NCBI RefSeq assembly: GCF_003054265.1
Contig: NZ_QBKT01000001.1
Coordinates: 744,001-808,000, forward strand
Reading direction: 5' to 3'
DNA: 64,000 bases
From: Kordia periserrulae
GTDB taxonomy: Bacteria > Bacteroidota > Bacteroidia > Flavobacteriales > Flavobacteriaceae
The notes under the pieces were generated by a model. It saw only the letters and a program-made list of their open reading frames with translations. It was not told the DNA's origin and made no database searches. Both the position numbers and the translations under genes were made by a program. Positions 1 to 8,711 of this stretch are shown in pieces; the stretch's first letter is position 1, and each line of letters starts with the position of its first letter.

Positions 1-1
1 T

Positions 2-1396
2 ACTTTTTGGAAACAAACCATTACGTTATTACAACAAAAACAAGCGGCGAAAGAAACCATCAAAATACTAGTAGACAGTACTTTTGAAGCACTTTCTAGC
101 ATCGCTACTTTAGATCAAATCACTATTGTAAAACACATACAAAATAATCACATCGCAATTCCTGAATTGCTCAGAATTGTGCTAGTGGAACGTCATCAAA
201 TTTTTGAATTGATTTATCAGCAAAAACCACAAATTTCACTTTCAAAGGCACTCAAAACCTATCAAAAAACTGGAAAAATTGAATCGTTGAGCAAGCATCT
301 CATCACTCAACATGAAATTCCTGCGTGGTTTGTGCATGCGGAAGCGTACAATTATGCGCAACTTGTCAACGAATTGATGACACAACAACCATTTGTCATC
401 TTAAAAACCATCCGCAGTGTACCTCTTTCGGAAGTTCAATCAACACGCTTTGTTCAAACCATAGATGTTGAAGTATTTATTTCCACATTACAGAAATTGT
501 ACACAGCTCCGCAAAAGGATTTGACAAATGTGTTAACCTTGTATGAAGTCTTCGCTTTTGTGAATATACGTGGGATTTCAACCAAAAACATACAAGAAAT
601 CATCCTTAGAAAAGTGGTGGTTGCTTGGCAAAATTCTAACTGGTCTTTGATTGCGAACGCCCAAATTTGGAACGAATTGTTATGGGAAATTTGCGGGAAG
701 AAATCTGTGCACAAAAAAGACTTTTTCAACGCTGTAGATTCAATAAAAAGCATGTTACCAACAACACTGTTAGTCACCTATAAAAGCCTGCTTTCTATCG
801 AAAAAGCCACACAACATATCTCTCAAAAAGACCATACAACAAACACTAAAAACAACGTGCTTATGGAACAAAAAGAAAATAACTTTCCCGAAGAAGGCGT
901 GAGCATTCGCAATGCTGGTTTGGTACTCTTAAACAGCTACTTTTTGATGTTACTTGAGCGTTTGCAAATTGTCAAAGACAACGCTTTTATTTCGGAAGAA
1001 GTACAACTTGATGCTATTCATTACTTGCAGTACATCGTTACAGGACACACACAAACGGAAGAATCGCTCCTAGCACTCAATAAAATATTGGTGGGAATTT
1101 CGCCTGAAACACCTGTAAAAGACAGTGTGGAAATGACGGAAAGTCAAAAAGAACTCATCAATAGTTTGATACAAGCGGCTATCAATTATTGGCCAGAAAT
1201 TGGGCAAACTTCCGTAGATGGATTTCGAGGAAATTGGTTGGTTCGCGATGGCATTTTGCGAGAAACCGAAGATCGTTGGGAACTTTTGGTAGAAAAAAGA
1301 CCGTACGACGTTTTAATGATAAAATCACCGTTTTCATTTTCAATCATCAAATTACCATGGATGGAAAAACCACTGCATGTCACGTGGCCATTCTAA
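2..1396 (+). CDS. Contractile injection system tape-measure protein (3' part)
   Basis: The reading frame is open from the first bases of the window, so the gene begins upstream; the internal TTG at 167 is not the true start. The last ~160 codons match the C-terminal signature of the eCIS tape-measure family (Afp14/Pvc14-like). They run from NAGLVLLNSYFLMLLERL, through a HYLQYIVTG segment and an ALNKILVGIS segment, to the terminal IKLPWM..PLHVTWPF. In this family the protein sets tube length and sits in the lumen of the sheath-tube particle. The N-terminal part visible here is mostly helical and less conserved. It is the first visible gene of the eCIS block; baseplate and tube genes are expected to the left of the window. 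The family call rests on recognising the C-terminal pattern. Confidence 0.8.
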   Translation, partial: TFWKQTITLLQQKQAAKETIKILVDSTFEALSSIATLDQITIVKHIQNNHIAIPELLRIVLVERHQIFELIYQQKPQISLSKALKTYQKTGKIESLSKHLITQHEIPAWFVHAEAYNYAQLVNELMTQQPFVILKTIRSVPLSEVQSTRFVQTIDVEVFISTLQKLYTAPQKDLTNVLTLYEVFAFVNIRGISTKNIQEIILRKVVVAWQNSNWSLIANAQIWNELLWEICGKKSVHKKDFFNAVDSIKSMLPTTLLVTYKSLLSIEKATQHISQKDHTTNTKNNVLMEQKENNFPEEGVSIRNAGLVLLNSYFLMLLERLQIVKDNAFISEEVQLDAIHYLQYIVTGHTQTEESLLALNKILVGISPETPVKDSVEMTESQKELINSLIQAAINYWPEIGQTSVDGFRGNWLVRDGILRETEDRWELLVEKRPYDVLMIKSPFSFSIIKLPWMEKPLHVTWPF

Positions 1397-1531
1397 AAAA
1401 TTATACAACCATGAACATTCATACAACCACCATCAAAATAGACAGTAGTTAAGGCTGTCGTCATACAGAACTGAAGCGTATAACCTGAAAAATGGTTACA
1501 AAAATTAATTAACAATCTAAAAATAAAATTT

Positions 1532-4045
1532 ATGAATTCTTACAATGAAAATCTACATTCGAGTGTCGTTTCGTCATTGAACGCACAAGAATTAGAACTG
1601 CAAAAATTGAAGTCGCAAAAAGACTCAGCCACGTTTTCTATGTATTATGCGCAAGGTGCGCGTATTACTGCAGCGGAAAAATTACAAATGACTACTTCGA
1701 AGTATAAATTCCAACAGCAAGTCAACAATCAGGCAGTAAGCGACAGTGATATGTCTACCAACGTATTGACCTCCGCCAATAATGTAAAAACGTATGTTGC
1801 CAAATCGGTAACCAATGCTTCGGTAGCTGCGGCGAATGTGCAAATTGCTACCAATGCTATTGTAAAACTAGCAAGCGATACAGGAAGTATTTTCAGTATT
1901 GTAAATGCTGCCGATTTTGGTACTGAAATTTACCGTCAGGCGGAAAAAGCAAAGCAGTACATGGATCAAACTGCGTATTTAGCAGAACGCACTTCACAAA
2001 GTGGTATGGAAGCGTCTGCGCTAGTGGCAAAAATATCTGCAAATACCTTGGCAGAAGAAGCAACTACAGCAGATACTTCCGTAAAAAGTTTATTAAGTGT
2101 CACTTCTGCTCAATTAGATGCGACTACAACGGAATTAGCTACAGAAAGTCAAAAATTAGCGACTTCCAACACAGAGGAGAAAAAAGCGGAAGGTACCTTA
2201 GAAGATATCAATGCAGTGTACCATGCAACGCAAACCGCGTACGATTTAACTAACAAAGAATTGAATCTTGGATTGGGCGTTGTGTCTATTATGGGCGTAA
2301 GTACTGCTGACGAATCTGAAGCAGACGTGCCTGTGGGCGATGAAACACACTACACAGTACAATTTTCACATTTTAAAACACCGTTTAGAAATGTCGTTCC
2401 ACCGAAGCCGCAAACTTCTCAAGATGGCAAGACAATTCAGGTGTACAATCCTGTGGAGAATTACTACATCATGCTTGCTAAAACCAGCAAAAAAGACACC
2501 TTCTCTATTTCAGAAGCAGATGCGTTGGTAGGAAAAGAAAATTCCAGCCAATATATCAAAATTCATCAGTCAGAGTTTGTGACCGTTAAAGACAATGTTT
2601 CTGATTTAGGCGTTATTACGAAAAAAATCTTTACTTCTGAATTAGAAGACACGGATGGAGATGCAATGATACTTGGGAATGATTATGTTATTTTTGTGTA
2701 TGCAGAATTGCGAACAAACTATAAGAAAATCATCAATACGTTTGATAATTATTTATCGGCTGCTTCTGCAAAATTCACACTGCAAAATCAATTAAGCGCT
2801 CCAAAATCTACGGATATTATTGTCACTCCAAATGGTTTGCCTAGCAAAACTAAAAATAACACCGCTGCGCAAGCTGATGAAACACAAAAACAAGTGGTAA
2901 GTTTTACGGTTTGGGAAGATAAAGACTATACAGTTTCGTACAGATGTATGTTTTTACCACACAACAAAAGCTTTATCAAAGATTTATTGACGGTAGAAGG
3001 TTTAAATGCTATCGAATCGGAAGCAGAAGGTTTGGAAAGAATTGCAGATTTTTACGATCCAAAAATTGCAAGTACAAGTACTGAGATTACTTCGACAGAA
3101 GCAGAAATTACAGGAATTGATGCGCAACTTAAAGAAGCCAATGATGAACTGAAAAGTACGCAATCAAAAGCTAAGAAAAAGTCAACTGACGCAAAAGAGA
3201 AAGCGGCGCTTGAGAAACAAGAAAAGCAGCTAGAAAATTCGATTGCAGCTTTACTTTTAGAAAAAGAAAAACTAACGACCAAACTCGAAGAGCTTCAAAA
3301 TAAATTGACACAGTATGAAACTGGCAGACAAACTGAAATTGAAGACTTAGAAAGCAGTAAAAAACATGTAAAGCCAGGTTTTTACTTTGATTTATTAACT
3401 GCCGAACAAGTTCCTGCGGGTAGTTATACTACTACATCGCAAGCAAAAGGTTCACATTTAAACGAAATAACAAGACAAATTTTAACCATTATCGATGATA
3501 CCGAAGCCTTAAAAGTTGACATTCAGGTTTTAAAAAACAATGCAAATCAATTTGTGAAAGATTGCAAAACACTCATCAAGGATATTGCTTCTAAAAAAGG
3601 ACTCGATACACTCAAAAATGATGCAGAGGCTATTTTAAAAGATGTCGAAAACATGACCGACTCTTTAAATGCGGCTAAAAAGGAATTTGTAACGTTGATT
3701 AACGATATCATCAAATTGGTGAAAGACATCAAATCAGAAGCAAGTTTGCTACAATTATTTGAAGAACTCATCATTATTGCAGAAGGCTATGTAAACATTT
3801 TAAACGGTTATGCATGTAGCAGACAAGAAATGATCATTGAACCAGAAACTACTGATAATTTTGGAAACCGATTGATCAACACAAAAATGTACATTCCAGC
3901 CGTGTTGTCAATTTCCAACAATGCATCTGTAGAAGAAAACGCTCAGTTTACCAATGCGTTATCCGATTTTCAAAAAACCGCTGATTTCATATATCTAGCA
4001 GGAAACTCAGCAAATCTTAATAACTATCAAAACCAACAATCATGA
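1532..4045 (+). CDS. Large alpha-helical protein of the eCIS locus, function unknown
   Basis: 837 residues with no signal peptide or membrane segment. The first ~260 residues are Ala/Thr/Ser-rich heptad-like helix. The middle (~270-510) is predicted beta-rich, with a TVQFSHF stretch and Tyr/Val-rich strands. Residues ~515-620 form a strongly charged coiled coil rich in Lys, Glu and Leu, and the end (~650-780) is again helical. I do not recognise a family. It starts 135 bp after the tape-measure gene and overlaps the next gene by ATGA (4042-4045), so the two are probably translationally coupled. The position between tape measure and ATPase suggests a structural or accessory part of the injection particle, such as a fibre or sheath decoration, but that is inference. 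Confidence 0.75.
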   Translation: MNSYNENLHSSVVSSLNAQELELQKLKSQKDSATFSMYYAQGARITAAEKLQMTTSKYKFQQQVNNQAVSDSDMSTNVLTSANNVKTYVAKSVTNASVAAANVQIATNAIVKLASDTGSIFSIVNAADFGTEIYRQAEKAKQYMDQTAYLAERTSQSGMEASALVAKISANTLAEEATTADTSVKSLLSVTSAQLDATTTELATESQKLATSNTEEKKAEGTLEDINAVYHATQTAYDLTNKELNLGLGVVSIMGVSTADESEADVPVGDETHYTVQFSHFKTPFRNVVPPKPQTSQDGKTIQVYNPVENYYIMLAKTSKKDTFSISEADALVGKENSSQYIKIHQSEFVTVKDNVSDLGVITKKIFTSELEDTDGDAMILGNDYVIFVYAELRTNYKKIINTFDNYLSAASAKFTLQNQLSAPKSTDIIVTPNGLPSKTKNNTAAQADETQKQVVSFTVWEDKDYTVSYRCMFLPHNKSFIKDLLTVEGLNAIESEAEGLERIADFYDPKIASTSTEITSTEAEITGIDAQLKEANDELKSTQSKAKKKSTDAKEKAALEKQEKQLENSIAALLLEKEKLTTKLEELQNKLTQYETGRQTEIEDLESSKKHVKPGFYFDLLTAEQVPAGSYTTTSQAKGSHLNEITRQILTIIDDTEALKVDIQVLKNNANQFVKDCKTLIKDIASKKGLDTLKNDAEAILKDVENMTDSLNAAKKEFVTLINDIIKLVKDIKSEASLLQLFEELIIIAEGYVNILNGYACSRQEMIIEPETTDNFGNRLINTKMYIPAVLSISNNASVEENAQFTNALSDFQKTADFIYLAGNSANLNNYQNQQS

Positions 4046-4887
4046 GTAGCATATTATCATTAACACCCGTAAGACAAAAAAAATACGGCGTTACAGAACG
4101 TAAAAAGCAAGAACTTGACGAATTGTCACAAAAAGTGCTCAATGCCGAAAGTTCAGTAGAGCAATTAGAAGCCATTGTTTCTTCTTTAACGACAAAGTCT
4201 AACAAACTACAAGCCGATTTGGCAACTGCCGAAACCAACAAAGCCAACGCACTTAGCAATAAAGATTTGGCAGACGAAGTAGTGGAAAACTTGCTTGCCT
4301 TAAAAAACAACTCTGAGGTAACGTTTAACGAAACAGTGTTGGCAGAATCGAAAATTAAAACCGTTTCGAAAGAAGTGAGCAATTTGATTGATAAGTTAAT
4401 TTTCTCAGCTGAAATCATCAATAAACTTGGAAACTTGGTGGTTCGCAAAAAAGCAACAAATCCGTTAATTTCTGACGAATTGGTAACGATGGTTACTACC
4501 GCAAGTGCCGATGCCAACAATGCCGTAGCACTTACGTTAGTGGCACTACAATCGGTTTTTGCAGCGCAGGCAACTACCAAAGAATCGGAAGCTGCTGTAG
4601 CTTTGGAAATGTTACAAGCTGTAAAGCTCTATGAATTTGTGATTGGTGAAGAAACTGTGGACAATATTGAAAGCGATGCCACGCTATCGCCAGCTACAAG
4701 TATTCAAGGATTATTGCACAAAGCGTATGACATCAACGAAAACATGTACAATCAAGCATTGGCAGCTAGTAATGACACCATCAAACAGTTAAACAATACC
4801 AAACGAGAATTGAGCAAGGCACAAACAAATCTCAGCTCATTACAATCGGCTCTTGCGGCAGCAAACGCCGCAGCATTGGCTTCGTAG
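4042..4887 (+). CDS. Ala-rich coiled-coil protein coupled to the preceding gene
   Basis: 281 residues, almost entirely Ala/Leu/Glu/Lys/Asn-rich and expected to be a continuous coiled coil. There is no signal peptide, cysteine or recognisable domain. The ATG sits inside the stop region of the 837-aa gene (ATGA overlap). Composition and periodicity resemble the helical ends of its neighbour, so the two may form a hetero-oligomer. It is the last gene before a ~500-bp non-coding gap. The function is unknown; a helical fibre, spacer or chaperone of the eCIS is possible. A 187-codon antisense frame (4017-4580) is a by-product of the Ala/Thr-rich codons and was not accepted. Confidence 0.72.
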   Translation: MSSILSLTPVRQKKYGVTERKKQELDELSQKVLNAESSVEQLEAIVSSLTTKSNKLQADLATAETNKANALSNKDLADEVVENLLALKNNSEVTFNETVLAESKIKTVSKEVSNLIDKLIFSAEIINKLGNLVVRKKATNPLISDELVTMVTTASADANNAVALTLVALQSVFAAQATTKESEAAVALEMLQAVKLYEFVIGEETVDNIESDATLSPATSIQGLLHKAYDINENMYNQALAASNDTIKQLNNTKRELSKAQTNLSSLQSALAAANAAALAS

Positions 4888-4953
4888 GTATCTATGTTTT
4901 TGAAACACTCATCATGTTTCTTATAACTTGTTTTCGACGTAACATGTCAAATC

Positions 4954-5010
4954 GAGCGCAGTCGAGATTACTTTGAGAATATAGTTTTACAACTATTCTC
5001 GACTGCACTC
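4954..5010. repeat. Inverted repeat of the dispersed GAGCGCAGTCGAGA type
   Basis: The arm at 4954-4967 (gagcgcagtcgaga) pairs with 4997-5010 (tctcgactgcactc) with one mismatch across a 29-base loop. The loop can itself fold (gagaata..tagtt against aactattctc). Sequences of the kind GAGCGNAGTCGA are common dispersed intergenic repeats in flavobacteria; a shorter relative (gagcggagtcgaag) occurs near 56640. It lies 67 bp downstream of the 281-aa gene and may act as a terminator. Confidence 0.5.
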
Positions 5011-5095
5011 AAATTGGCAATTGAGCAGTATAAAACTGAGTTTATTCAAATTTTACGTGAATTCGAAATAAAAATCAATAGTAGTTTCTTCTTTT

Positions 5096-5265
5096 CCGCA
5101 GTGTAGCAGGGATTTTTCGTTAAAAATTTCTGAAGCCTTGGAAGAAATTTAGAAAAATTACTGCGGTTTTGGTTTTCTCCCTAAAGAGAAAACCAAAAAC
5201 ACCTCTGGAAAAGTGCCCTTTCTTTTGTTTCTTTTCTTTGGGCAAGCAAAGAACAAGAAAACAAA
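5096..5265. repeat. Chain of three hairpins in a non-coding gap
   Basis: Three structures tile this stretch. First, ccgcagt (5096-5102) pairs with actgcgg (5160-5166) around an inner aaatttct/agaaattt fold. Second is a perfect 13-bp hairpin, ttttggttttctc (5167-5179) with gagaaaaccaaaa (5186-5198). Third is an imperfect hairpin, 5224-5240 with 5247-5265. No ORF is present. It could be a mobile palindromic element, a terminator or boundary between the two eCIS transcription units, or a structured RNA; the sequence alone does not decide. Confidence 0.5.
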
Positions 5266-5389
5266 CAACTGATTTTTAGTTTTTTAAATTCATTTCATTG
5301 AGGAAAAATAAGTTTAAATTGAATAAAACTTATATTGAACTGACGTTAATTCTAATAACTTAGGTATATAAACTTAAAAACCCAGCAAC

Positions 5390-6313
5390 ATGGAAAACGT
5401 ATTTAGAAATTTTTATCGAAATTTTTATAACAAAACACAAGGTTTTATCCCAACAAAACCACTGACGCAAAATGTGTATCCAGGTGATTTTTTCCAAATT
5501 AAAAACGGAGAATTTATTGTACTGGGAAATATATTTAGAAAAAATGTACTCAATGCAGATGATATCGTTTTTGAAAACGGCATCAAACTCAATTCTGCTA
5601 GTTGGAATTTTAGTGACGGTGTCAAAAAAGCCTATTCAGGTCGCGATGCCGGACACAACGCTATTGAAGGCGATTTCGAATTTAGCAGGCAAGTACTCGA
5701 TTTTGACAAATCTGGAAGCTTCTTCTTTTCAAGCAGCAATCCGGAATCTGTGAAAATTGCGAATTGGGGCGATTTTAAAAATGAGCTCATCATCAAAATG
5801 ACGCAGATCATGTACTCGTTTCGAAAACTCTATATCGTAACTGAATGTGCTACCACTGAAAATTGGACACTCGCAATTGCGGGTTCCAAAAAAGGAGAAT
5901 TGGAAATTGCCACAGAATCTGAAAACTTTGGATTGGTCAATATTTTCGGCGATGCCAATGCGAAAACCATTCGTGCAAAAGACATTGAATTTTACCATCG
6001 AGAAGAGCAACGAAAACCGTCTTTTTTTAAAGCGAAAAAGTTGGTGGCACAGCAAGAAAAGTTAGAAATATTTATCAACGAACTTATCAGCGACAGAACG
6101 CGAATAGCTTCGTGGGCAAACAATTTTTTTCAATACGATTTTTATCACAACGAACTCTCGTACAATCCGCCAATTACCACAAATGCACAAACAAGCCTTT
6201 TAGATATGTTGCAAGCCAATCAACTCAATCCAAATACGGCGTTGCAATATTTTTCGTGGGCAGATGCCAATTTGGACGATATCGAACTGTTATTTAACTA
6301 TTATGGAGACTAG
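5390..6313 (+). CDS. Unknown 307-aa protein of the eCIS locus
   Basis: The ATG at 5390 follows a non-coding gap, so this is probably the first gene of a second eCIS transcript. No signal peptide is present. The N-terminal ~190 residues look like a compact alpha/beta domain: a PGDFFQIKNG.FIVLGNIF segment, alternating strands, and an FRKLYIVTE strand near residue 150. The rest is helical and charged. The end overlaps the ATPase gene by 11 bp. I could not assign a family. The strand order and the LYIVTE motif faintly recall the gasdermin N-terminal domain, which is a weak impression only. Its close link to the ATPase suggests an eCIS component or a loaded factor. Confidence 0.7.
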   Translation: MENVFRNFYRNFYNKTQGFIPTKPLTQNVYPGDFFQIKNGEFIVLGNIFRKNVLNADDIVFENGIKLNSASWNFSDGVKKAYSGRDAGHNAIEGDFEFSRQVLDFDKSGSFFFSSSNPESVKIANWGDFKNELIIKMTQIMYSFRKLYIVTECATTENWTLAIAGSKKGELEIATESENFGLVNIFGDANAKTIRAKDIEFYHREEQRKPSFFKAKKLVAQQEKLEIFINELISDRTRIASWANNFFQYDFYHNELSYNPPITTNAQTSLLDMLQANQLNPNTALQYFSWADANLDDIELLFNYYGD

Positions 6314-7658
6314 CGAATACATCACATTGCTCTATGACGAAATTGATTGGCTACAAAAAGTCATCAATCAAGTGATAAGTACTTATTTGCAACACGAAGA
6401 TGCCGAGAAACTGCATTGGACAGACATTCCGATGCCCGATATTTCGGAAATAGCCGCACCGTACGCCAATACACTTCGCGAATGGGAGTTGACGCCTGTA
6501 GAACGTTTGGCACTTATTTTAGCAATAACACCGCATATTTTGCCAGAAACCTTGGATATCTTTTTTGGACAAAACGGTATGTACAATCGTGGATTTACAG
6601 AGTTTGGCGGCGTTATCGACAAAAATCATAGTGGTTTTTTGCCTACAGGACAAACCTTGTTATTTCTAGTAACCGCTCTAAATCCGGAATGGCGCTTGGA
6701 AGTACTTTCAATGTTTGAAAACACACATATTTTTCAGAAAGAACAAGTCATCAGTTTGGAAACTACCGAAAGTTATATTCCTAAGTATAATGGTGTATTA
6801 AGTGCGAATCATCGTTGGGTACACTATTTTATGACGGGAGAAAAACCAAAATTAGAACACAGCATTACGTTTCCAGCGCAAAAAATAACGACCGAATTGG
6901 CGTGGGAAGATGTCGTTTTAAATCCTGACATCATGGATCAAGTAGAAGAACTCAAAACGTGGATTGTTCACAAAGAAACGCTACTGAACGATTGGGGATT
7001 GTACAAAAGACTAAAACCTGGGTATAGAGCTTTATTTTACGGGCCACCAGGCACAGGAAAAACGTTGACGGTTTCCCTTTTGGGGAAAAATTTTGGAATG
7101 GACGTATATCGCGTCGATTTGTCTATGATTGTATCCAAATACATTGGAGAAACCGAAAAAAATCTTTCGCGAATTTTTGATACGGCAGCGCATCAAAACT
7201 GGATTCTATTTTTTGACGAAGCAGATGCCTTGTTTGGCAAACGAACCAAAGCAGCTTCATCCAATGACCGACATGCCAATCAGCAAACTGCCTATTTATT
7301 GCAACGCATTGAAGATTTCCCAGGATTCATCATTTTGGCTTCCAATTTGCGCGCCAATATGGATGAGGCATTTTCTAGAAGATTTCAATCGATTATTCAC
7401 TTTAAAATGCCTTCTATAGAAGAGCGTTTGGTGCTTTGGCAAAAAGCATTTTCGGGTGCTTGCTCCCTTTCGTCTGACATTGATTTGTATTCCATTGCTG
7501 AAAATTACGAATTGGCTGGTGGTGCTATTATCAACGTGCTTCGCTATTGCGCGATGGCAGCTGTGCAACGTGGAGATACGGTGGTACAAAAACAGGAACT
7601 CATCACAGGTATTCGAAGAGAACTCAAAAAAGAGAATAAAACCATTACGCAACCTTAA
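6303..7658 (+). CDS. AAA+ ATPase of the contractile injection system (Afp15/Pvc15-like)
   Basis: 451 residues from the ATG at 6303. A longer frame back to 6264 would lie wholly inside the upstream gene. Residues ~1-200 are an N-terminal helical domain typical of eCIS ATPases. The AAA+ core follows: Walker A GPPGTGKT at 247-254, Walker B ILFFDEAD at about 301-308, a sensor-like ILASN strand, and an arginine-finger region DEAFSRRF. This conserved ATPase is encoded with nearly all eCIS clusters and is needed for particle assembly or cargo handling in Photorhabdus/Serratia relatives. It overlaps the 307-aa gene by 11 bp and precedes the small 171-aa gene by 11 bp, indicating one operon. Confidence 0.9.
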   Translation: METSEYITLLYDEIDWLQKVINQVISTYLQHEDAEKLHWTDIPMPDISEIAAPYANTLREWELTPVERLALILAITPHILPETLDIFFGQNGMYNRGFTEFGGVIDKNHSGFLPTGQTLLFLVTALNPEWRLEVLSMFENTHIFQKEQVISLETTESYIPKYNGVLSANHRWVHYFMTGEKPKLEHSITFPAQKITTELAWEDVVLNPDIMDQVEELKTWIVHKETLLNDWGLYKRLKPGYRALFYGPPGTGKTLTVSLLGKNFGMDVYRVDLSMIVSKYIGETEKNLSRIFDTAAHQNWILFFDEADALFGKRTKAASSNDRHANQQTAYLLQRIEDFPGFIILASNLRANMDEAFSRRFQSIIHFKMPSIEERLVLWQKAFSGACSLSSDIDLYSIAENYELAGGAIINVLRYCAMAAVQRGDTVVQKQELITGIRRELKKENKTITQP

Positions 7659-7669
7659 AACACTGTTGT

Positions 7670-8185
7670 ATGGATATTGAAGAATTGATATTGCTCAAAG
7701 AACATTCCCAACTATTGGTTATGCATTCGTGGCGAAAAGACATTCCGCGCACACATCGGAATATCATCATTGCAGAAGCATTGAATAGTTGTACGGTGGA
7801 TGAAAACTTCCATATTACAGGATATTTGATTACAAATCGGCGCGTATTTGTAGTGGGATGGAGTGAAACAACGCCTTTTCAAAAAATACTAAAGCATTTC
7901 TACAGAAAAGTAGCAGAAGGTATTTTTAATTACAGAAAACACACTTTTCAATACGATGATGAATCTTATGTGGACGAGCAACATGCAAATGTTTTGTTTA
8001 CCACATATCCGTTTTACAATGAGCATATTCATACATTAATTACGGGAAGAAAATTGGTGTCAGCGTATTATGACCCAAACATAGAACGGCTCAAAGAGTA
8101 TATCAAACATCATGAGTATTGTTCGGCGTTGGATTATGAAGGCGGGAAAAGTCCGGTGTTTGTTAATACCAGTGCCAATGTGTAA
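7670..8185 (+). CDS. Small protein resembling a catalytically dead RAYT/IS200-type fold
   Basis: 171 residues, no signal peptide. The order of motifs follows REP-associated tyrosine transposases: an early helix (THRNIIIAEALNSC), then FHITGYLITNRRVFVV where active enzymes have a strand ending in TNHVHLI, a helix, and near the end YIKHHEYCSALDYEGG, similar to the WKYSSARDY segment of that family. The HUH histidines are replaced by RRVF, and the usual catalytic Tyr motif (YIHNNPV) is not seen, so it should not cleave DNA. It sits directly after the ATPase and before the cargo genes, so it may be a domesticated adaptor. The family link is by eye and uncertain. Confidence 0.6.
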   Translation: MDIEELILLKEHSQLLVMHSWRKDIPRTHRNIIIAEALNSCTVDENFHITGYLITNRRVFVVGWSETTPFQKILKHFYRKVAEGIFNYRKHTFQYDDESYVDEQHANVLFTTYPFYNEHIHTLITGRKLVSAYYDPNIERLKEYIKHHEYCSALDYEGGKSPVFVNTSANV

Positions 8186-8206
8186 TAAGCATTTTTAAAA
8201 ACTTAG

Positions 8207-8710
8207 ATGATGGAGAAACAGTTTCAAAAAAAATCAACTCATAAAAATACAGCAACTGCGGCTGCACATCAAAACAAAGGAAAAGTGCTAGAGGACTATC
8301 GTGAGCAAACTATATTACAACGCAAAGCTATTTCATCCATACAAAAATCAAACTCTGTACAGCGTATAGCTACTGGTGTCATACAGCTTTTTAGTACGCC
8401 ATCTTTACTTCGGTTTTCAGACTTAAAAATCGGTCGTTCTAAAAATGCTGGAATTGTAGATGAGCATGTTAAATTAGCAACAGGATTAGAATTCACCCAA
8501 CACTTTCATTGTAATGGATGGGATGAACAACAAAAAACATTTACCAGTTTTACAGGTACTTTTAATGTAGGTGGCACTAAATATCACTATACCATTCCAG
8601 ATGGCGGAAGTGGCGCTTGGACAGCAGACCCTGGTACTCCACCACAAAATGCACTTGCTATGAAAATACGAACAGAAAAAAAATTACAAGATTTGACTAA
8701 AGCCGAATAA
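8207..8710 (+). CDS. Putative eCIS cargo protein 1 (LEDYR-tagged)
   Basis: 167 residues. The first ~45 form a basic, low-complexity leader (KKSTHKNTATAAAH) ending in LEDYR at residues 28-32. This leader is closely similar to that of the next protein. It is followed by a Gln/Ile-rich linker and a ~100-residue C-terminal domain of unknown type containing GLEFTQHFHCNGW and a glycine-rich GGTKYHYTIPDGGSG stretch. There is no Sec signal. Shared leaders with different C-termini are the pattern expected for effectors loaded into a contractile injection particle. The two ATGs at 8207 and 8210 are equivalent. The next gene begins one base after this one ends. Confidence 0.68.
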   Translation: MMEKQFQKKSTHKNTATAAAHQNKGKVLEDYREQTILQRKAISSIQKSNSVQRIATGVIQLFSTPSLLRFSDLKIGRSKNAGIVDEHVKLATGLEFTQHFHCNGWDEQQKTFTSFTGTFNVGGTKYHYTIPDGGSGAWTADPGTPPQNALAMKIRTEKKLQDLTKAE

Positions 8711-8711
8711 T

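Noticed and set aside
4017-4580. 187-codon antisense ORF opposite the 281-aa gene
   Set aside because: It is generated by Ala/Thr/Glu-rich codons of the real coding strand, has no neighbour relationship, and would overlap two coupled genes.
6264-6302. Longer start for the eCIS ATPase at 6264
   Set aside because: The added 13 residues lie entirely within the upstream 307-aa gene and do not resemble the ATPase N-terminus. The ATG at 6303 gives a normal start.
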